Position numbers and translations under genes: made by a program. A stretch of 64,000 nt of DNA, taken from the NCBI GenBank assembly GCA_000827325.1, contig KN832870.1, positions 3,906,001 through 3,970,000 on the forward strand, given 5' to 3'. The notes under the pieces are model-generated. The model was not told the origin of the DNA, made no database searches, and saw only the letters and a list, made by a program, of their open reading frames with translations. Of this stretch, positions 25,644 to 37,164 are shown one piece after another (within the stretch, counting starts at the first letter, position 1; every line of letters starts with the position of its first letter). The stretch is from Oidiodendron maius Zn (lineage: Eukaryota > Ascomycota > Leotiomycetes > Myxotrichaceae).

Positions 25644-26478
25644 TTTGATGATCTGTGTGGGTGACGTTCGTTTGGCTGGAGATGTTGAAGAAATTAGTGT
25701 GAAGGTTGAGGGGAAGAGAGGATGACGCGTTGTGCCTGAACATGACTACTTTTATACGCATCGCTACATGAGGATCGCTTGAGTTCCAGGTAACTTGTTC
25801 ACGCTCCCTTTCGGTAAATACCACAGTAGATGAATAGAATACCATGCTCGTAGACCAGATATTTTATGACACTGCGCCGCGCCCCATCTGAGCATCACTC
25901 AGCTAGGCAAAAGGTTATATGCCTGAGCATACTTGGAAAGTCCCCACGGATTGCCCAACGATATCCAATGGTAATCAGGATTTAGTGGGACAAAATTTAT
26001 TCTCAAAAGTGGCAATAAAGCCAAGTCAATCTTAAAGATGTGACTAGCAAGGCAGTTATAACCGGTCCGTAGCTGCTAAACTTTCAATAGCCACAAGAGA
26101 GTGTCCTTGCAGTGAAATTGTACATAACCATCGATATCCATCTTCAGTCTCGTGGAGTATTGTGGCAGGGATCTCTTGGACTTATTCCCCTTAACAATCT
26201 GACCTGAATAATTTGGTCTAAAAGCGTCGAGTTACTAAACCCTATCTTTGCAAGGATGGATTATCTTTGGTGTAAACTCCTATGCAGACCACATCACATT
26301 CCATGAGCTTTCTATCTTCTGCAACGTGCTATAAATTCAACAGTACGGCAGTGGTGTTTGAGAACTTCTCACGGTATGGTTCCATCCACGCATTATTGCG
26401 CCATCCATTCGAGAGAGGCCTATGACATCTCGCCGTTTGCAGAGACTACTTTGACCTAGCGTATTTTATTAGAACACG
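25644..26478. other. Intergenic
   Basis: Holds the promoter of the F-box-like gene and the 3' end of TIM21, both on minus. I see no coding frame, RNA gene or repeat. Confidence 0.45.
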
Positions 26479-27354
26479 CTATCGCCAAGAGACTCCAAAT
26501 AGCTTTGTCTTATTCCTCGCCGGACTGTCTGGGACTGTATCAGCATTCTCAAGATATATTCTCTGCTGACCCTTCACATCCAACGCAAGATATTTATAGG
26601 TAAATTCGGAATCGGTTTGGCGCTTAATCATATGCATGCTGACGATACCTTTGCTGAGGGGTCCTTCCACCTACAAACCGTTAGCTTTTCCAACAGTTGA
26701 GAAGATTGAGATACTCATACATTGAAATGCATATGCATGTGTTCCGTCCCTTGCTGGTCCTTTTTAACACTTGATCTACGAAACTGTAAGTAGAATTCTC
26801 ATTGGCTTGGGTTAAATAGTATGTGAAAAGAGTCATTATGGGATGTCAGCCAGTGGGACATACGCTATGGGTCGCGCTCTTGCCCATTTGTTAAACGTAG
26901 GCTCTCCGTAGGCCGTGATCTTCTTGCTATTGCCTAGTAATGCAATGCATCTCTGGTCCTTCATCACTTGGTCTACTGCTCGATTGAAATGGCTTGTTAC
27001 GCTATCGGGAGAAAACACATGTGTATATAGAACAAAAGCCACGCCTCCCTGCCAGGAATTAGTAACTGCTTAACCTATACCTAGAAAGGGTTGTACCGTC
27101 AATGCCGCACCCACAAGAATAAGACCAAAATTGAATGTTTGTTGGGTTGTCCTCGCGACTTTCTCTCTTGGGGACAAATCCCCCCATGCTACTCTTCCGT
27201 CGTCGTTGAAAGCCGTTACAGCTTTTCTTCTAGGTCTAGAGGATGCGCCTGTTGCTCCCAATCCGGTTTGGGTGGCGTACAATCGCGCTGCGAATAGAGG
27301 TCGGAGGGGAGTGGGAAAGGCTAAAAGACAACTGGGCGCCCTGAGGGATTTCAT
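26479..27354 (-). CDS. TIM21: Mitochondrial import inner membrane translocase subunit Tim21
   Basis: Four minus-strand exons (27097-27354, 26864-27048, 26721-26775, 26479-26670) give 229 residues. The N-terminus is a basic, acid-free mitochondrial presequence (MKSLRAPSCLLAFPTPLRPL). One membrane segment (FGLILVGAALTGGVAFVLYT, around residues 76-95) spans intron 1. The intermembrane-space domain shows the Tim21 signatures VFSPDSVTSHFNRAVDQV, AYGEPTFNKWARARPIA, KDQQGTEHMHMHFN, VEGPLSKGIVSMHM and KYLALDVKGQQRIYLENAD. In yeast Tim21 links the TOM and TIM23 complexes and couples TIM23 to the respiratory chain. Length matches the family. The acceptor of exon 3 was chosen as CGTAG at 26777-26776 because an earlier CAG would break frame. 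It shares a promoter with GLO3. Confidence 0.95.
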
Positions 27355-27606
27355 ATTTGAGAAGAACGCATTGGGTTTAAATCTCAAAGATCTCGGAGGT
27401 TAAAGACTTCCAGGTAGGTGGTGAAGCTCCACTCGCGGTCAATTTGGAGCTAGTCCAAATATAGAATAAGCGTACTTTTAATCGTAATCTGTCCCGCTAC
27501 CATTACCAAGAGAAAGGAGAAAGCACAAGTATACCACCTTCCGATCATCTCATACCAACCCGTCTGTTTCCAAGCGTGTCCAGCCGCTTGGCGAAGATCT
27601 GTAAAT
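27355..27606. promoter_or_regulatory. Bidirectional promoter of TIM21 and GLO3
   Basis: Only 252 bp separate the two start codons, transcribed outward. Any promoter elements for both genes must lie here or within the genes. I see no clear TATA box. Confidence 0.7.
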
Positions 27607-29278
27607 ATGGCAGCAGTTATGGCCTCCAAGTCACAGTCGCAGAAGATATTTGAGAAGTTGAAGACAAAGCTGGCAAACAGGGTAGGAAAATCGATTTGGC
27701 CCGCCACTTTGGCGCACATGCTGACGACGCTTTGAATCCCAGTTATGCTTTGATTGTGGGCAGAAAAATCCCACATGGACATCTGTACCCTTCGGAATAT
27801 ATCTATGTCTCGATTGCTCGTCCAACCACCGCAATCTCGGAGTCCACATCTCCTTCGTGCGATCCACGAACCTTGATCGTGCGTGGCACACCGTCCCTTT
27901 CAGTGCTACAACATGCTGACCTGGCATTAGAATGGCAATGGGATCAGTTACGGATAATGAAAGTTGGCGGCAATGAGTCTGCAACGAAGTTTTTTCAGTC
28001 TAATGGCGGAACTGCCGCTCTGAACAGCAAAGACCCCACAACTAAATACACTTCGAATGCCGCTACCAAATACAAAGAGGAGCTGAAGAAGCGTGCAGCC
28101 AGAGATGCCGTTGAGTGAGTTTGCCAATATTACTTTGTGGACATTTTCTTACAAAACATAGATTCCCCAACGAAGTGGTCATTACAGATGCTTCTAATAC
28201 TGGGCCTACAGATGGATCCTCTACTCCTGCTGGCGAACCAGAAGATGATTTCTTCTCCTCTTGGGACAAGCCTACGATTAAGCGACCTACACCCCCTATC
28301 TCCCGTACTGCCACGCCTGCATCTGGTCGAACACCGTCTCCATTCCTCGGAAGCAACTCTAATGGAAATGGAATTGTACGTGCGCCGTCTCCACTTGCGA
28401 ATGCTGGTGGCTCTTCCACACCCCCTACCGCTAGTCGTACTACTTCTTCCGCGGCATTGCGCAAGAGTTCTGCGCCATCCGGAGCACCACGCAAGGCAAA
28501 TGTCTTAGGAGCTAAGAAGACAAAGCTTGGTGCAAAAAAAGTTACCGGAGACGTCATTGATTTCGATGCTGCTGAGCGCAAAGCGAAAGAAGAAGCTGAA
28601 AGGATTGAGAAACTCGGATATGACCCCGAAGCTGAAGAAGCCGAGGCCAAAAAGGCTACTGTCACGAAGACCGCCGATCTACCAGGCATTGCCTCTCCTA
28701 CTCCTGTGAGCCCAGCTAGAGCTGGATATGGCTCTTCTCAAACACGAGAGCGTACCAACAGTGAGTTGGAAAGACTGGGAATGGGATTGGGAAGACTTGG
28801 CTTTGGACAAATTGGAGGTAGCAAGCCTGCAGCGACACAGAAGAAAGCCGGTGGCTTTGGTTCAGTTGGACCGATTAAAGCCGCACAAGAGGGTAAAATA
28901 TACCTAACTTTCTCCTTTGTAAAGGCTATGCTAACATTACTAGATGATGAGGAGCAATACGCCCGTAAGAAGTTTGGCACACAAAAGGGTATCTCATCAG
29001 ACGAATTCTTCAGCAAGGGTGCATTTGATCCTAATGCGCAGTCGGAGGCCAAGCAACGACTTCAAGGTTTCGAAGGAGCAACTGCAATCTCATCGAATGC
29101 TTACTTTGGCCGGCCCGAGGAAGAGGAAGGGGATGAGAACTATGGGGACCTTGAGCACGTGGCAAAGGATTTCGTCCGAAAGTTTACTGATGGTGACGAC
29201 TTGGAGAATCTGACTCAGGCGCTCGGAGAAGGAGCATCGAAGCTTCAAGGCGCCATCAGAAACTACTTGAACGGATGA
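27607..29278 (+). CDS. GLO3: ADP-ribosylation factor GTPase-activating protein Glo3
   Basis: Five exons (27607-27681, 27743-27878, 27931-28114, 28162-28892, 28944-29278) give 486 residues. The ArfGAP zinc finger is complete: C27-x2-C30-x16-C47-x2-C50, followed four residues later by the arginine finger R55 ([20 protein letters not shown]). [20 protein letters not shown] continues the domain. A Ser/Thr/Pro-rich linker leads to the Glo3/ArfGAP2-3 motif near the C-terminus, [17 protein letters not shown] and [17 protein letters not shown]. In yeast Glo3 acts on Arf1 in COPI vesicle traffic from Golgi to ER. Intron 4 was placed by its TGCTAAC branch site, although the frame also stays open through it, so intron retention would insert 17 residues without a stop. 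A second Met at codon 5 is an alternative start. Confidence 0.95.
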
Positions 29279-30223
29279 GCATGCTTTCGTCTTGGCTTAG
29301 ACGGATTGCGAGACTTAAGAGGTGCTGGACTTGGCGTTCTGGAACAGATTGATCATTGGGGATGTTCACGTACAGACAGACTGGATGCCTGGGAGTAGGC
29401 TGGGATAGGCAAGCATTGTTTATTCTAAGTTTAGCTATCAGCGTTGCACCATAGATTCGGAGATCTCAATTGGGATAGCCCAAAAGCAGAGTCCCAAAAT
29501 CGCACCTATTCCTTTAACTAAATATTCCGCGGAGGAGTTGCGCAGCTGCAGAAGAACCCATCAACCTATGCCAAGCCTTCTAGGGATCCTGAAGCATTCA
29601 AAGGAGTAGTTTCAGGGATTGAGGCTGAAGTTGCTGAGCCGCCTCTCAGTCCTCTAGGAGTCAATCACGTGATTGAACCGTACGACGATTCTCGCACAGC
29701 CTCTCAAGATCCTGCACCAAATAGAGCCGCATGCGATCAATATCGTGGCTCGGCTCAATCATATCATGTTGCCTATCTAGCCTTGTGATAACAAATACGT
29801 GCATCACAACCAACGTACTATTCAACGGTGAAACGGGAGCGTCTGCCTCACGACTCTAGAATCTGATCTATTGCAATGGATTGCATTCAGCGGGAAGTGC
29901 TAGCTCGAGATACGGTACCGATAATTTGGGGTATATGCTCGATACTAATTGAGGCTGTGCGTTGGTCAAAGATCTGAAAAACGATGCCGTAGGATGTTGT
30001 TGGATTCTTCCTCCGCGCTCGAGAGCCAACGCGATGAGGGGAATCTCAACACTGCCAGCCAATATTCCTGTCGACCTGGCGCAGTATTATCGAAGTCTTG
30101 GTATTTCTGCATCGAAATCCCTCCAATGTTGGGTTTCTCTCTTCCACTTCCTCTTTCTACTTTCTGCTCGTTGAACCTCTGTTTTTATCCCAGAGCGCAC
30201 CATCAACACATCACCACCGCATC
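29279..30223. other. Intergenic between GLO3 and PNS1, with one unexplained open frame
   Basis: Contains the GLO3 3' end and the PNS1 promoter. A plus-strand frame from about 29529 to 29786 is open and protein-like (Pro/Ser/Ala-rich, ending SAQSYHVAYLAL) but has no ATG and no recognised similarity. A pyrimidine-rich tract at about 30134-30176 just upstream of the PNS1 start is typical of fungal core promoters. Confidence 0.45.
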
Positions 30224-32117
30224 ATGTCGCGCCCCAACCAGTCTCCGCGCGGGGGAGCGGCAAACTCATACTATCAGCAAGGCCAAGCAGAGCCATTCCC
30301 GGTATGGGGAGCTCACGAGGAGCAATTCGAGTCCTATCCATCTCCTCCAAATATCCCCCTACCAGCTAACCATGGCGCACAATCACCGCCCTATCCTCAA
30401 GCTCCGTATCCTCAAGCAGCATTTCCTCGAGAGCCCTATCCCCAACATCCATATCCCCAAGATCCTTATCCCCAAGATAAATATCCTCAAGATCCATATC
30501 CTCAAGATCCATATCCTCAAGATCCAAACCCCCAAGTTGCCCCGACATACACGCAGTCTCCTCCGGTCTACAATCCCTCGCCGATAAAGCCCGAGTCGAG
30601 TGACAAGTTGAGTTTCAGTGAGGCCTTCCTGGTCGAGAAGCCAAAGTGGAATGATATCTGGGCCACCGTCTTGTTCACTCTCGTATCCATTGGGTTCCTG
30701 GTCGCCAGTGGATTCGCATTCTCAGGCTATAAGAACTCTAGTGCAAAGTCAGACACGCTGTCGCTGAACGCTCACACTATTGTTTGCTTGTAAGTTATCC
30801 CAAGCCGTTATGAACCACCATACTGACAATGGATATAAACAGCGCAATTGTAGTTATCATCGCCTTTGTATTCTCTCTGGCGTACTTCATCACCGTCCGC
30901 TACGCGACCAAGGTGGTCATCTACGTGACTGCTGTCCTACAAATTCTTATGGGTCTTCTGACTTCAATTATATACTTTGCTAGGCACAGTTACGCTCCTG
31001 CAGTGCTTTTCTTGCTCTTCACAATCGTCTATATCTTCTGCTTCTTTTCATGGCGCAAACGGATCCCTTTCTCCGTGCTGATGTTGCAGACGGTCATCGA
31101 TGTCTCCAAGAACTACGGACATACTTTTTTGGTATCTGCCTTGGGTGGCATCTTCGGTACTATCTTCTCCATCTACTTCTCGATAACCCTAGTGGGCATA
31201 TATGCGAAGTATCATCCAGGTGGAACGGCATGCGGCACAAACGGCGAGAACTGCAGCACTGCCAAGGTCGCTGGACTGATCGTGTTCATTACATTTGCAG
31301 CATTCTGGATCACCGAGGTTATCAAGAACGTTATCCACGTTACGATCTCCGGTGTGTATGGCAGCTGGTACTTCTGCTCGCGAAAGCCGAGTGGCTTCCC
31401 TAGTGGCGCTACGAGAGGTGCTTTCAGGCGTGCCACCACTTACTCCTTTGGCTCCATCTCGTTCGGCTCCCTCGTGGTGGCCATCATTCAATTCCTGAGA
31501 CAAGCCTGCACTATTGTCCAGGCGGAAGAAGAGGCAGAGGGAAACATCGTAGGCATGATTCTCGGCTGTTTCTTAGGTTGTATTATCAACTTCTTAGACT
31601 GGCTCGTTGAGTTCATTAACGAATACGCGTTTTCTTATATCGCATTGTATGGAAAAGCATATATCCCGGCTGCAAAGGTTCGTTTTCCCTCCCCCTCCCC
31701 CCGGCGGCCCCGCAATTATACAAATTCTCTAACGTGGAACATTAGGACACATGGCGTATGCTGCGCTCTCGCGGCGTTGAAGCCCTCATTAATGACTGCA
31801 TCGTAAACCCTGTCCTGACCATGGGCTCTGTTTTCGTCGCCTATGTCTGCGCCTTTATCGCTTTCCTGTACATGGAGATCGCGAAGCCTGAGTACAACAA
31901 GAAGGGCGGGTACACACCTGTGGTTATGGCTGTTGCCTTCCTCCTTGGTCTTCAGATTTGCAATATCTTCCTTGTGCCGGTGAAGAGCGGTCTCTCAACG
32001 TTCTTCGTCGCCATGGCCTTCGACCCAGAAATCCTCGAGAGAGACTACCCTGAGCTCTACGATAAAATGGTCGTCCTTCACCCGAAGGTCAAGGAGTGCG
32101 TGCGTCCTGGTGCTTAG
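30224..32117 (+). CDS. PNS1: PNS1, choline-transporter-like (CTL) membrane protein
   Basis: Three exons (30224-30789, 30843-31677, 31746-32117) give 590 residues. A cytosolic, Pro/Tyr/Gln-rich N-terminus of about 120 residues precedes the CTL domain, which opens DKLSFSEAFLVEKPKWNDIW and continues with about ten membrane segments. Family signatures include VSKNYGHTFLVSALGG, the loop GVYGSWYFCSRKP, RRATTYSFGSISFGSLVVAI and FINEYAFSYIALYGKAYIPAAK, ending MVVLHPKVKECVRPGA. Yeast Pns1 is a plasma-membrane member of the SLC44-like family; true choline transport is unproven in fungi. The glycosylatable, Cys-containing loop TACGTNGENCSTAK lies between segments. Splice sites are canonical and phases agree. 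Confidence 0.95.
30400..30537 (+). repeat. PYPQ(D) pentapeptide repeat in the PNS1 N-terminus
   Basis: Roughly nine degenerate 15 bp units encode PYPQA/PYPQD-type pentapeptides in the cytosolic tail. Units such as PYPQDPYPQDKYPQD differ at synonymous sites (CCC/CCT). Tyr-Pro-Gln repeats of this kind are disordered and common in fungal PNS1 tails, with variable copy number. Confidence 0.85.
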
Positions 32118-34832
32118 ATATACTATGATCTCGCAGTTGCAGATTGAAACGTGCTATAGTATGGAGGGGAGATAATAGATTGAAAGGAGAAACACTTTGC
32201 TTGGCTTTCGGCATGTGGGAAAAGCGTTGAGATTGACTTCGATACCCAATGGGGTTTAAAATTGGGAGCATTTCTGCCACCTGAACAGCGCCCTGGACTT
32301 TCTCCAGGCATCTTTCATTAAAAAAATATATACTTCAAAAGACAACGAGACAGTCTCATTTACCTTATATACTCTTTTCCATTTGTAGTGGGAAAATGTC
32401 TTTGGGCAACTTCACCTGTTCAATGCCCTTCAATCCTTCGTTCCTGGGTCTGAGCATCCTCATCATAGAATAAAATCTGGTCGCTTCGTACAGCAGAATA
32501 TCAATTGTCCAGCAAGGGAGGAACAAGAGAGGTTATAGTAAACCTGGCAACGGGCGGCGAAGTCGAAGAAGGGGTAAGGTTACTCCTATTAGAAGGTAGG
32601 CAGCCTTGGACGGCTGAAAGCTCGATCGACGGAGTGAACATCTTTCTCGTTAGGATCTAGCCTTTGGCTAACATGCCGTGTGGGGGAGGTTGAGGCTCCA
32701 CAGCGAGTGAGAAGCTGGCAGGCGGCACATCGGTCTCGCTCATAGGAAGGAGTGTAGTGAAGGTACACAGATAGATTCAAACACACAGGCGTTCAGAGGA
32801 GCATAGAAGGATTTCTGATGAGCTGCGACTTGTTCCTTGACACGCATATTCTCTCCAAGTTGTGGCCCATGGACCTTTCCACCAGCCGTTACGTTACTTG
32901 CAGCGAATATATCCGAACATCTCACAGTAAGAATCCACAATTGCTATATGGCCGACCTTGGTAGGTGATCACGGAGGATAGTGTTTCCCCACAGAGTATG
33001 AATTCTCGCTGAGAGGCATTGCCTTAGACCGAGGTGCCCAGGTGCCTAGGTACCTACTGAATGGTCCGACACTCCGCTGGCTTGCAGGATGAATGTATCA
33101 AGACGATTGGCGGCGTCGACTGCCGAACACGCCAATGTGTTGGATGGGCAGTTGTGTTCTCTCCGACACGCATGAGTCCTCGGGCCTTCTGAACTCGCAC
33201 AAGCCTAAGAGCAGCAAGGCATCTCAGTTACTGGACATGGAGATAGTGATGTAACCGATATCCATGCAAAGTTCTACGAAGTGTGTACGGCGTGGGGTCA
33301 ACGATCAGCAGGCACCGCCCTAGATAATCATCCTTCAACCAGGATATGTGGGGTAGCCCTGCGCCACCCACGATAGAGATGGAGCCAGCGGAGCTGCTGT
33401 TAGCCCGAGTCAGCTACGATCAGCACTCTCAAACTTCGGGTCCGTAGGTACTGTACTGTAGCAAGGGCAGGGCTACAGAATAAGCATGATCGGCAGGATA
33501 CCATGCTAAGGAAGGAAAAGAATATCGATGGAGTGGGGTTGCACCGTCAAAACGGCGAGCACATGCACCCGCCGGGAAAGATAAGACGAAGAAGGAAATA
33601 CTCCGTCTATGTCTGTAGGGCAAATGGTCTCACAGTCGGCCCGTGGCAGAGAGGGAAGATAGAGGGTGATCCCCGCATACTTGGCTAATCTGGAAGCACA
33701 ATAATGCATCTGCTTCCTGAGCCACGCTGCGGAGAGTCTGGCCCAGGCGGCTGGCGGGGAACAAGAATGCCCAAGGTGGATTCCCGAAGAGGCTGGAGTG
33801 TGTATCTCGGACAGCTACCGCAGTCCTCGACGGAAGGATGGGAGCAAGCACCAAAAGGCTATATATATGCACGGTATATATATGTGAAGCAAATCTGAAG
33901 CAGACGGCGCACCGAGCCGTGGGGCTGCCCCTGACGCGAACGACGCCGCTCCCGCCGCCAGAGCGAAGCGATCTGCAGGAGTATTCGGAGCCTCCGGACG
34001 ACCGTGGCCATTTCTTCGGCGTACCCCAAGCCGTAAATGTCGTTATCGGCGATCCCACAGCGATCCCACTTAGCCTCGGACGAGGTTCTCTACTGCATGG
34101 GGCAAAGATACTCACACACGTTCCCATTCCGCCTTTCATTCGTGGAGCAATGAGCCTGGAGCCCTGCACGGCAGGATCCAACTGCATTCAATGTACCCTC
34201 CGATAACTACATCGAGAGAGGAATCTCCTAGAACCCGCATTGCTCCTCATCGGGGCAATGCCATCGCGTACCATGGAGGGTGAAGGATTGATAGTCGGGC
34301 GTACAGATCGCGATGCTTGGTGTGAAGACGTCGTCTTGGAGCCTGGAGCTTGAGCACGGGCATCATAAGCCGCCACGCTCGGAGAGGTTCTGGACTGACT
34401 GATTATTTTTAAGTGTGAAGCACTTTTACGCCTCCACATTGTGCGGCGGAGAATGAGATGGCCTGTTAAACATGCCCTGTAGCGGCGAGGTACGTAGGTG
34501 GCGGAGGCAGCAATCGCTACGCCGGGGCCCATGTGCATACACCTTGTACCTTGTTTGTACACCCCCCGATCTACATGCGCCTCTAATTAACACGTACCTT
34601 ACAATATGGAGCTGTGGAGCATTCTGGTTCGAAACGATCTTCTCAAATTCTCAGCTCGAAGGAACGTTTCGGACTAATTGTCTGGTGGAGCCGTTGATCA
34701 CTTCTTCGGAAGAGATAAGAAGCACCTCAACCAGCGCCGCTGTCATGCTTTCACTCTCCTTTCTTCACGCCAACCTCCCTACCTCAGAAGAATACCCAAC
34801 ACTTGCTGGATACTTCTTGCCATTCATTCAAG
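32118..34832. other. Long intergenic region without a recognisable gene
   Basis: 2.7 kb. The opposing frames at about 33630-34206 overlap on both strands and match nothing. A near-palindromic CCTAGGTACCTA lies at 33045-33056 and GTACTGTACTGTA at about 33447. The 3' end of PNS1 and the promoter of the small secreted protein at 34833 must be here. Confidence 0.4.
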
Positions 34833-35261
34833 ATGCATTCGACGTAAGCTTACCTCAATCTCTTTAGCATGTACTGTACATACTGACGTACTACAGGACT
34901 CTCACCACAGTCGTCCTCGCTATCGCATTCTTTTTCTTTCAAACCACATCGGGCTGGGCCCTTCCTTGGGGATTTAGCGATGCTCACATTGATGGGAAAA
35001 GAGTACGTGTCCCTTCTTTGGCTCTAGATTTAAATCCTAACAAAGCAACAGGAGCCTCCTTCTCCGGATTTCAGACATCACCACCATCATCACCACCACC
35101 CCACCGGCACTGGCACTGGCACCGGAACTGGCTGGCCCGCTCCCACCGGCACCGGAGTTCCTCCATTCCCAGTCCAAAATCAGACCAGCACCGTCGGACC
35201 TACCGGAACTGGTACCGGATACCCGTATCCCACAGGATATGGTAATCGGATTGTATCATAA
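34833..35261 (+). CDS. Small secreted His-rich/Thr-Gly-repeat peptide precursor
   Basis: Three short exons, 34833-34843, 34897-35002 and 35052-35261, give 108 residues. Both introns (53 and 49 nt) have good signals: GTAAGC...CTACAG and GTACGT...CAACAG. The N-terminus MHSTTLTTVVLAIAFFFFQ is a clear signal peptide, with likely cleavage near TTSGWA. The short region after it ends in HIDGKR at the exon 2/3 junction, a Kex2-type dibasic site. The remainder begins EPPSPDF, then eight consecutive histidines (mixed CAT/CAC codons), then PTGTGTGTGTGW, a second PTGTG block and a Tyr/Pro/Gly-rich end (GYPYPTGYGNRIVS). There are no cysteines. A metal-binding or processed secreted peptide is possible, but function is unknown and I know of no family. 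The model rests on frame and splice logic only. Confidence 0.65.
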
Positions 35262-37164
35262 GATTGGTTGGAAGGATATAAATAAGAGAGTGGGAAAAGG
35301 GGGGAAGCAACCATGCCCTCATTTTCTTCACTGGTAGATGTGCCGAGTGACCATTCACTTCGGATTTGGACCGTGTTGCGGAGGGTCGTGAGTTGGAGTT
35401 CAGAGACCCGCCGATACTATTCTTGCAAATATTTTTATAGAATTACCAATTGATACAGCATTCCCTAACTATCATAAGTGGAAGATGATCAGTGAAGGCC
35501 AACGAAGATAGGTGAAGAACAGAGTTCGGTGGGTTTTTTCTGCCAGATAATTCGATCAATTATGGATTCGGAGCCTCCACCCACTTCGTCAAAGGGCGTT
35601 GCACGGCAGCACCTGCCGCTGCTGAGAACCCGAGGATATCGATACACCCTCTAGATTGCGGTACTTCAATATTAAATTTCCTGGGGATGACCGTATAACT
35701 CTTAGTTATATCTAGGACAAGTGTAACATCCGTCTCGATCAAAATGGCCAGGGAGATATGCCAAGAGCTAGTCCCAATCAAGACACTTGCAGGGAAAAGT
35801 CAATGTCATGTGATTTAACTCCATTCACGTGACTATGGTGTTCTGCTGGCTACCTAGGTACTCAGGAACGATCAGGAAGAGGTCAACTAGGCCTCCATGA
35901 GATATGTCCTTTATTGTAAGTCCAGAGGTCAGAGCAAGAAATATCTGTACTCCACCAAGGACTAGATTCCCCTTTTCACAATGCAAGTAAGATAACCAGA
36001 GGCTGACCAAAGCCATGCCCGTCGCAGCCCAATGACTCTCCAAGTTCACCAAGTATCATTAATATATCAGTACTCTCTTGAGCCCTCAGAACAAAATTAG
36101 ATTGTTGCCTCTGCTACACTCCCATAATCTTTACTGGTCACCTCTGGCAGGCGGCCTTTATAACTTCAAAAGGTATATTGGCCATTGACTGGGCAACCTC
36201 GAAGGTGGAGATCTGCACCTTGCTGGGTTTTGAAGTTCCAATAATACTTCGAAGACTTGAGGGAGGTTGATTCACCATTATAAATGAAGCGTGCATTTAT
36301 AGGATCATGCTAGGGGATTTTTTTTGGAAAGCGAAGATGTGCCTAGCATTCAAACTTTCACTCTGGAAGAGAACCGGTGACGGAAATTGCTTTCAACAAC
36401 GTCATTGCAGTACGACGCTTTTAGACTCTCGATCTCTTTGCCTACTCGCCATTTCAAACTCACAAATACTTCGTCTGAGCTATAACATACCGACTGAGTT
36501 CAGATGAGGTTACGTGGATGGGGTAATAAGAGAGCACGTGGTTTTGAATCACGTGTTGATATTTTCCTCCATTCATCCACCCCCTTGCTCTTTATATAAC
36601 TTTTTACAGCCGCTGGAGAGGCGGCTACACCGAATTCCACTCTTTTAGCAGTGATGTTTGGTAGTTCTCCGCGTTGCCCTGAAACTAACTGTCGCCAGGA
36701 GCCAGGGTTTCAGGGACGACATTCGCTTCTAGGTGATTGGCGGCTATAAAACCCGGACGACCTGGTCGACATGTCGGCCAGCGCGTCATCTTGCAGCCAC
36801 CAGTTTGCTCGACTATCACCTCCATGATGCGCCAGGGCAACGTAGCAATGGCAATTGTAGGCAGTGACTTTGTTGACATTGGCTGGGAGTTCGCCACATT
36901 CCGTCACAGCCTGGGGAAGTGCAGGCCACAAGATGGTCAGGTAAGGGTCGCTTCTTTGTCCTTTGGCAGGTATGATGTTCTTGTATGGACTTCTGTCGTG
37001 CGCAATTCACTTTCTCTCTTCCTCTTTCACTGATGATATTTCTGTTCTTTTTGATATTTCTCCGCCGTATTTGCTTTATCTCTGTACCTCCATCACTGGT
37101 TTGAACCACAACACTCTTGATCTCTGTGCCACAGCAAGAATTGTCGATTCACTCAATAGCCAAG
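35262..37164. other. Intergenic
   Basis: Contains the 3' end of the small secreted peptide gene and the promoter of the SUR7-like gene. A perfect TACCTAGGTA palindrome lies at 35851-35860 and a CACGTG-containing stretch at about 36534-36556. Frames around 36737-37033 and on the opposite strand are not recognisable. Confidence 0.4.

Noticed and set aside
33630-34206. Opposing frames of 122 and 185 codons
   Set aside because: They overlap on both strands, with low-complexity composition and no family match.
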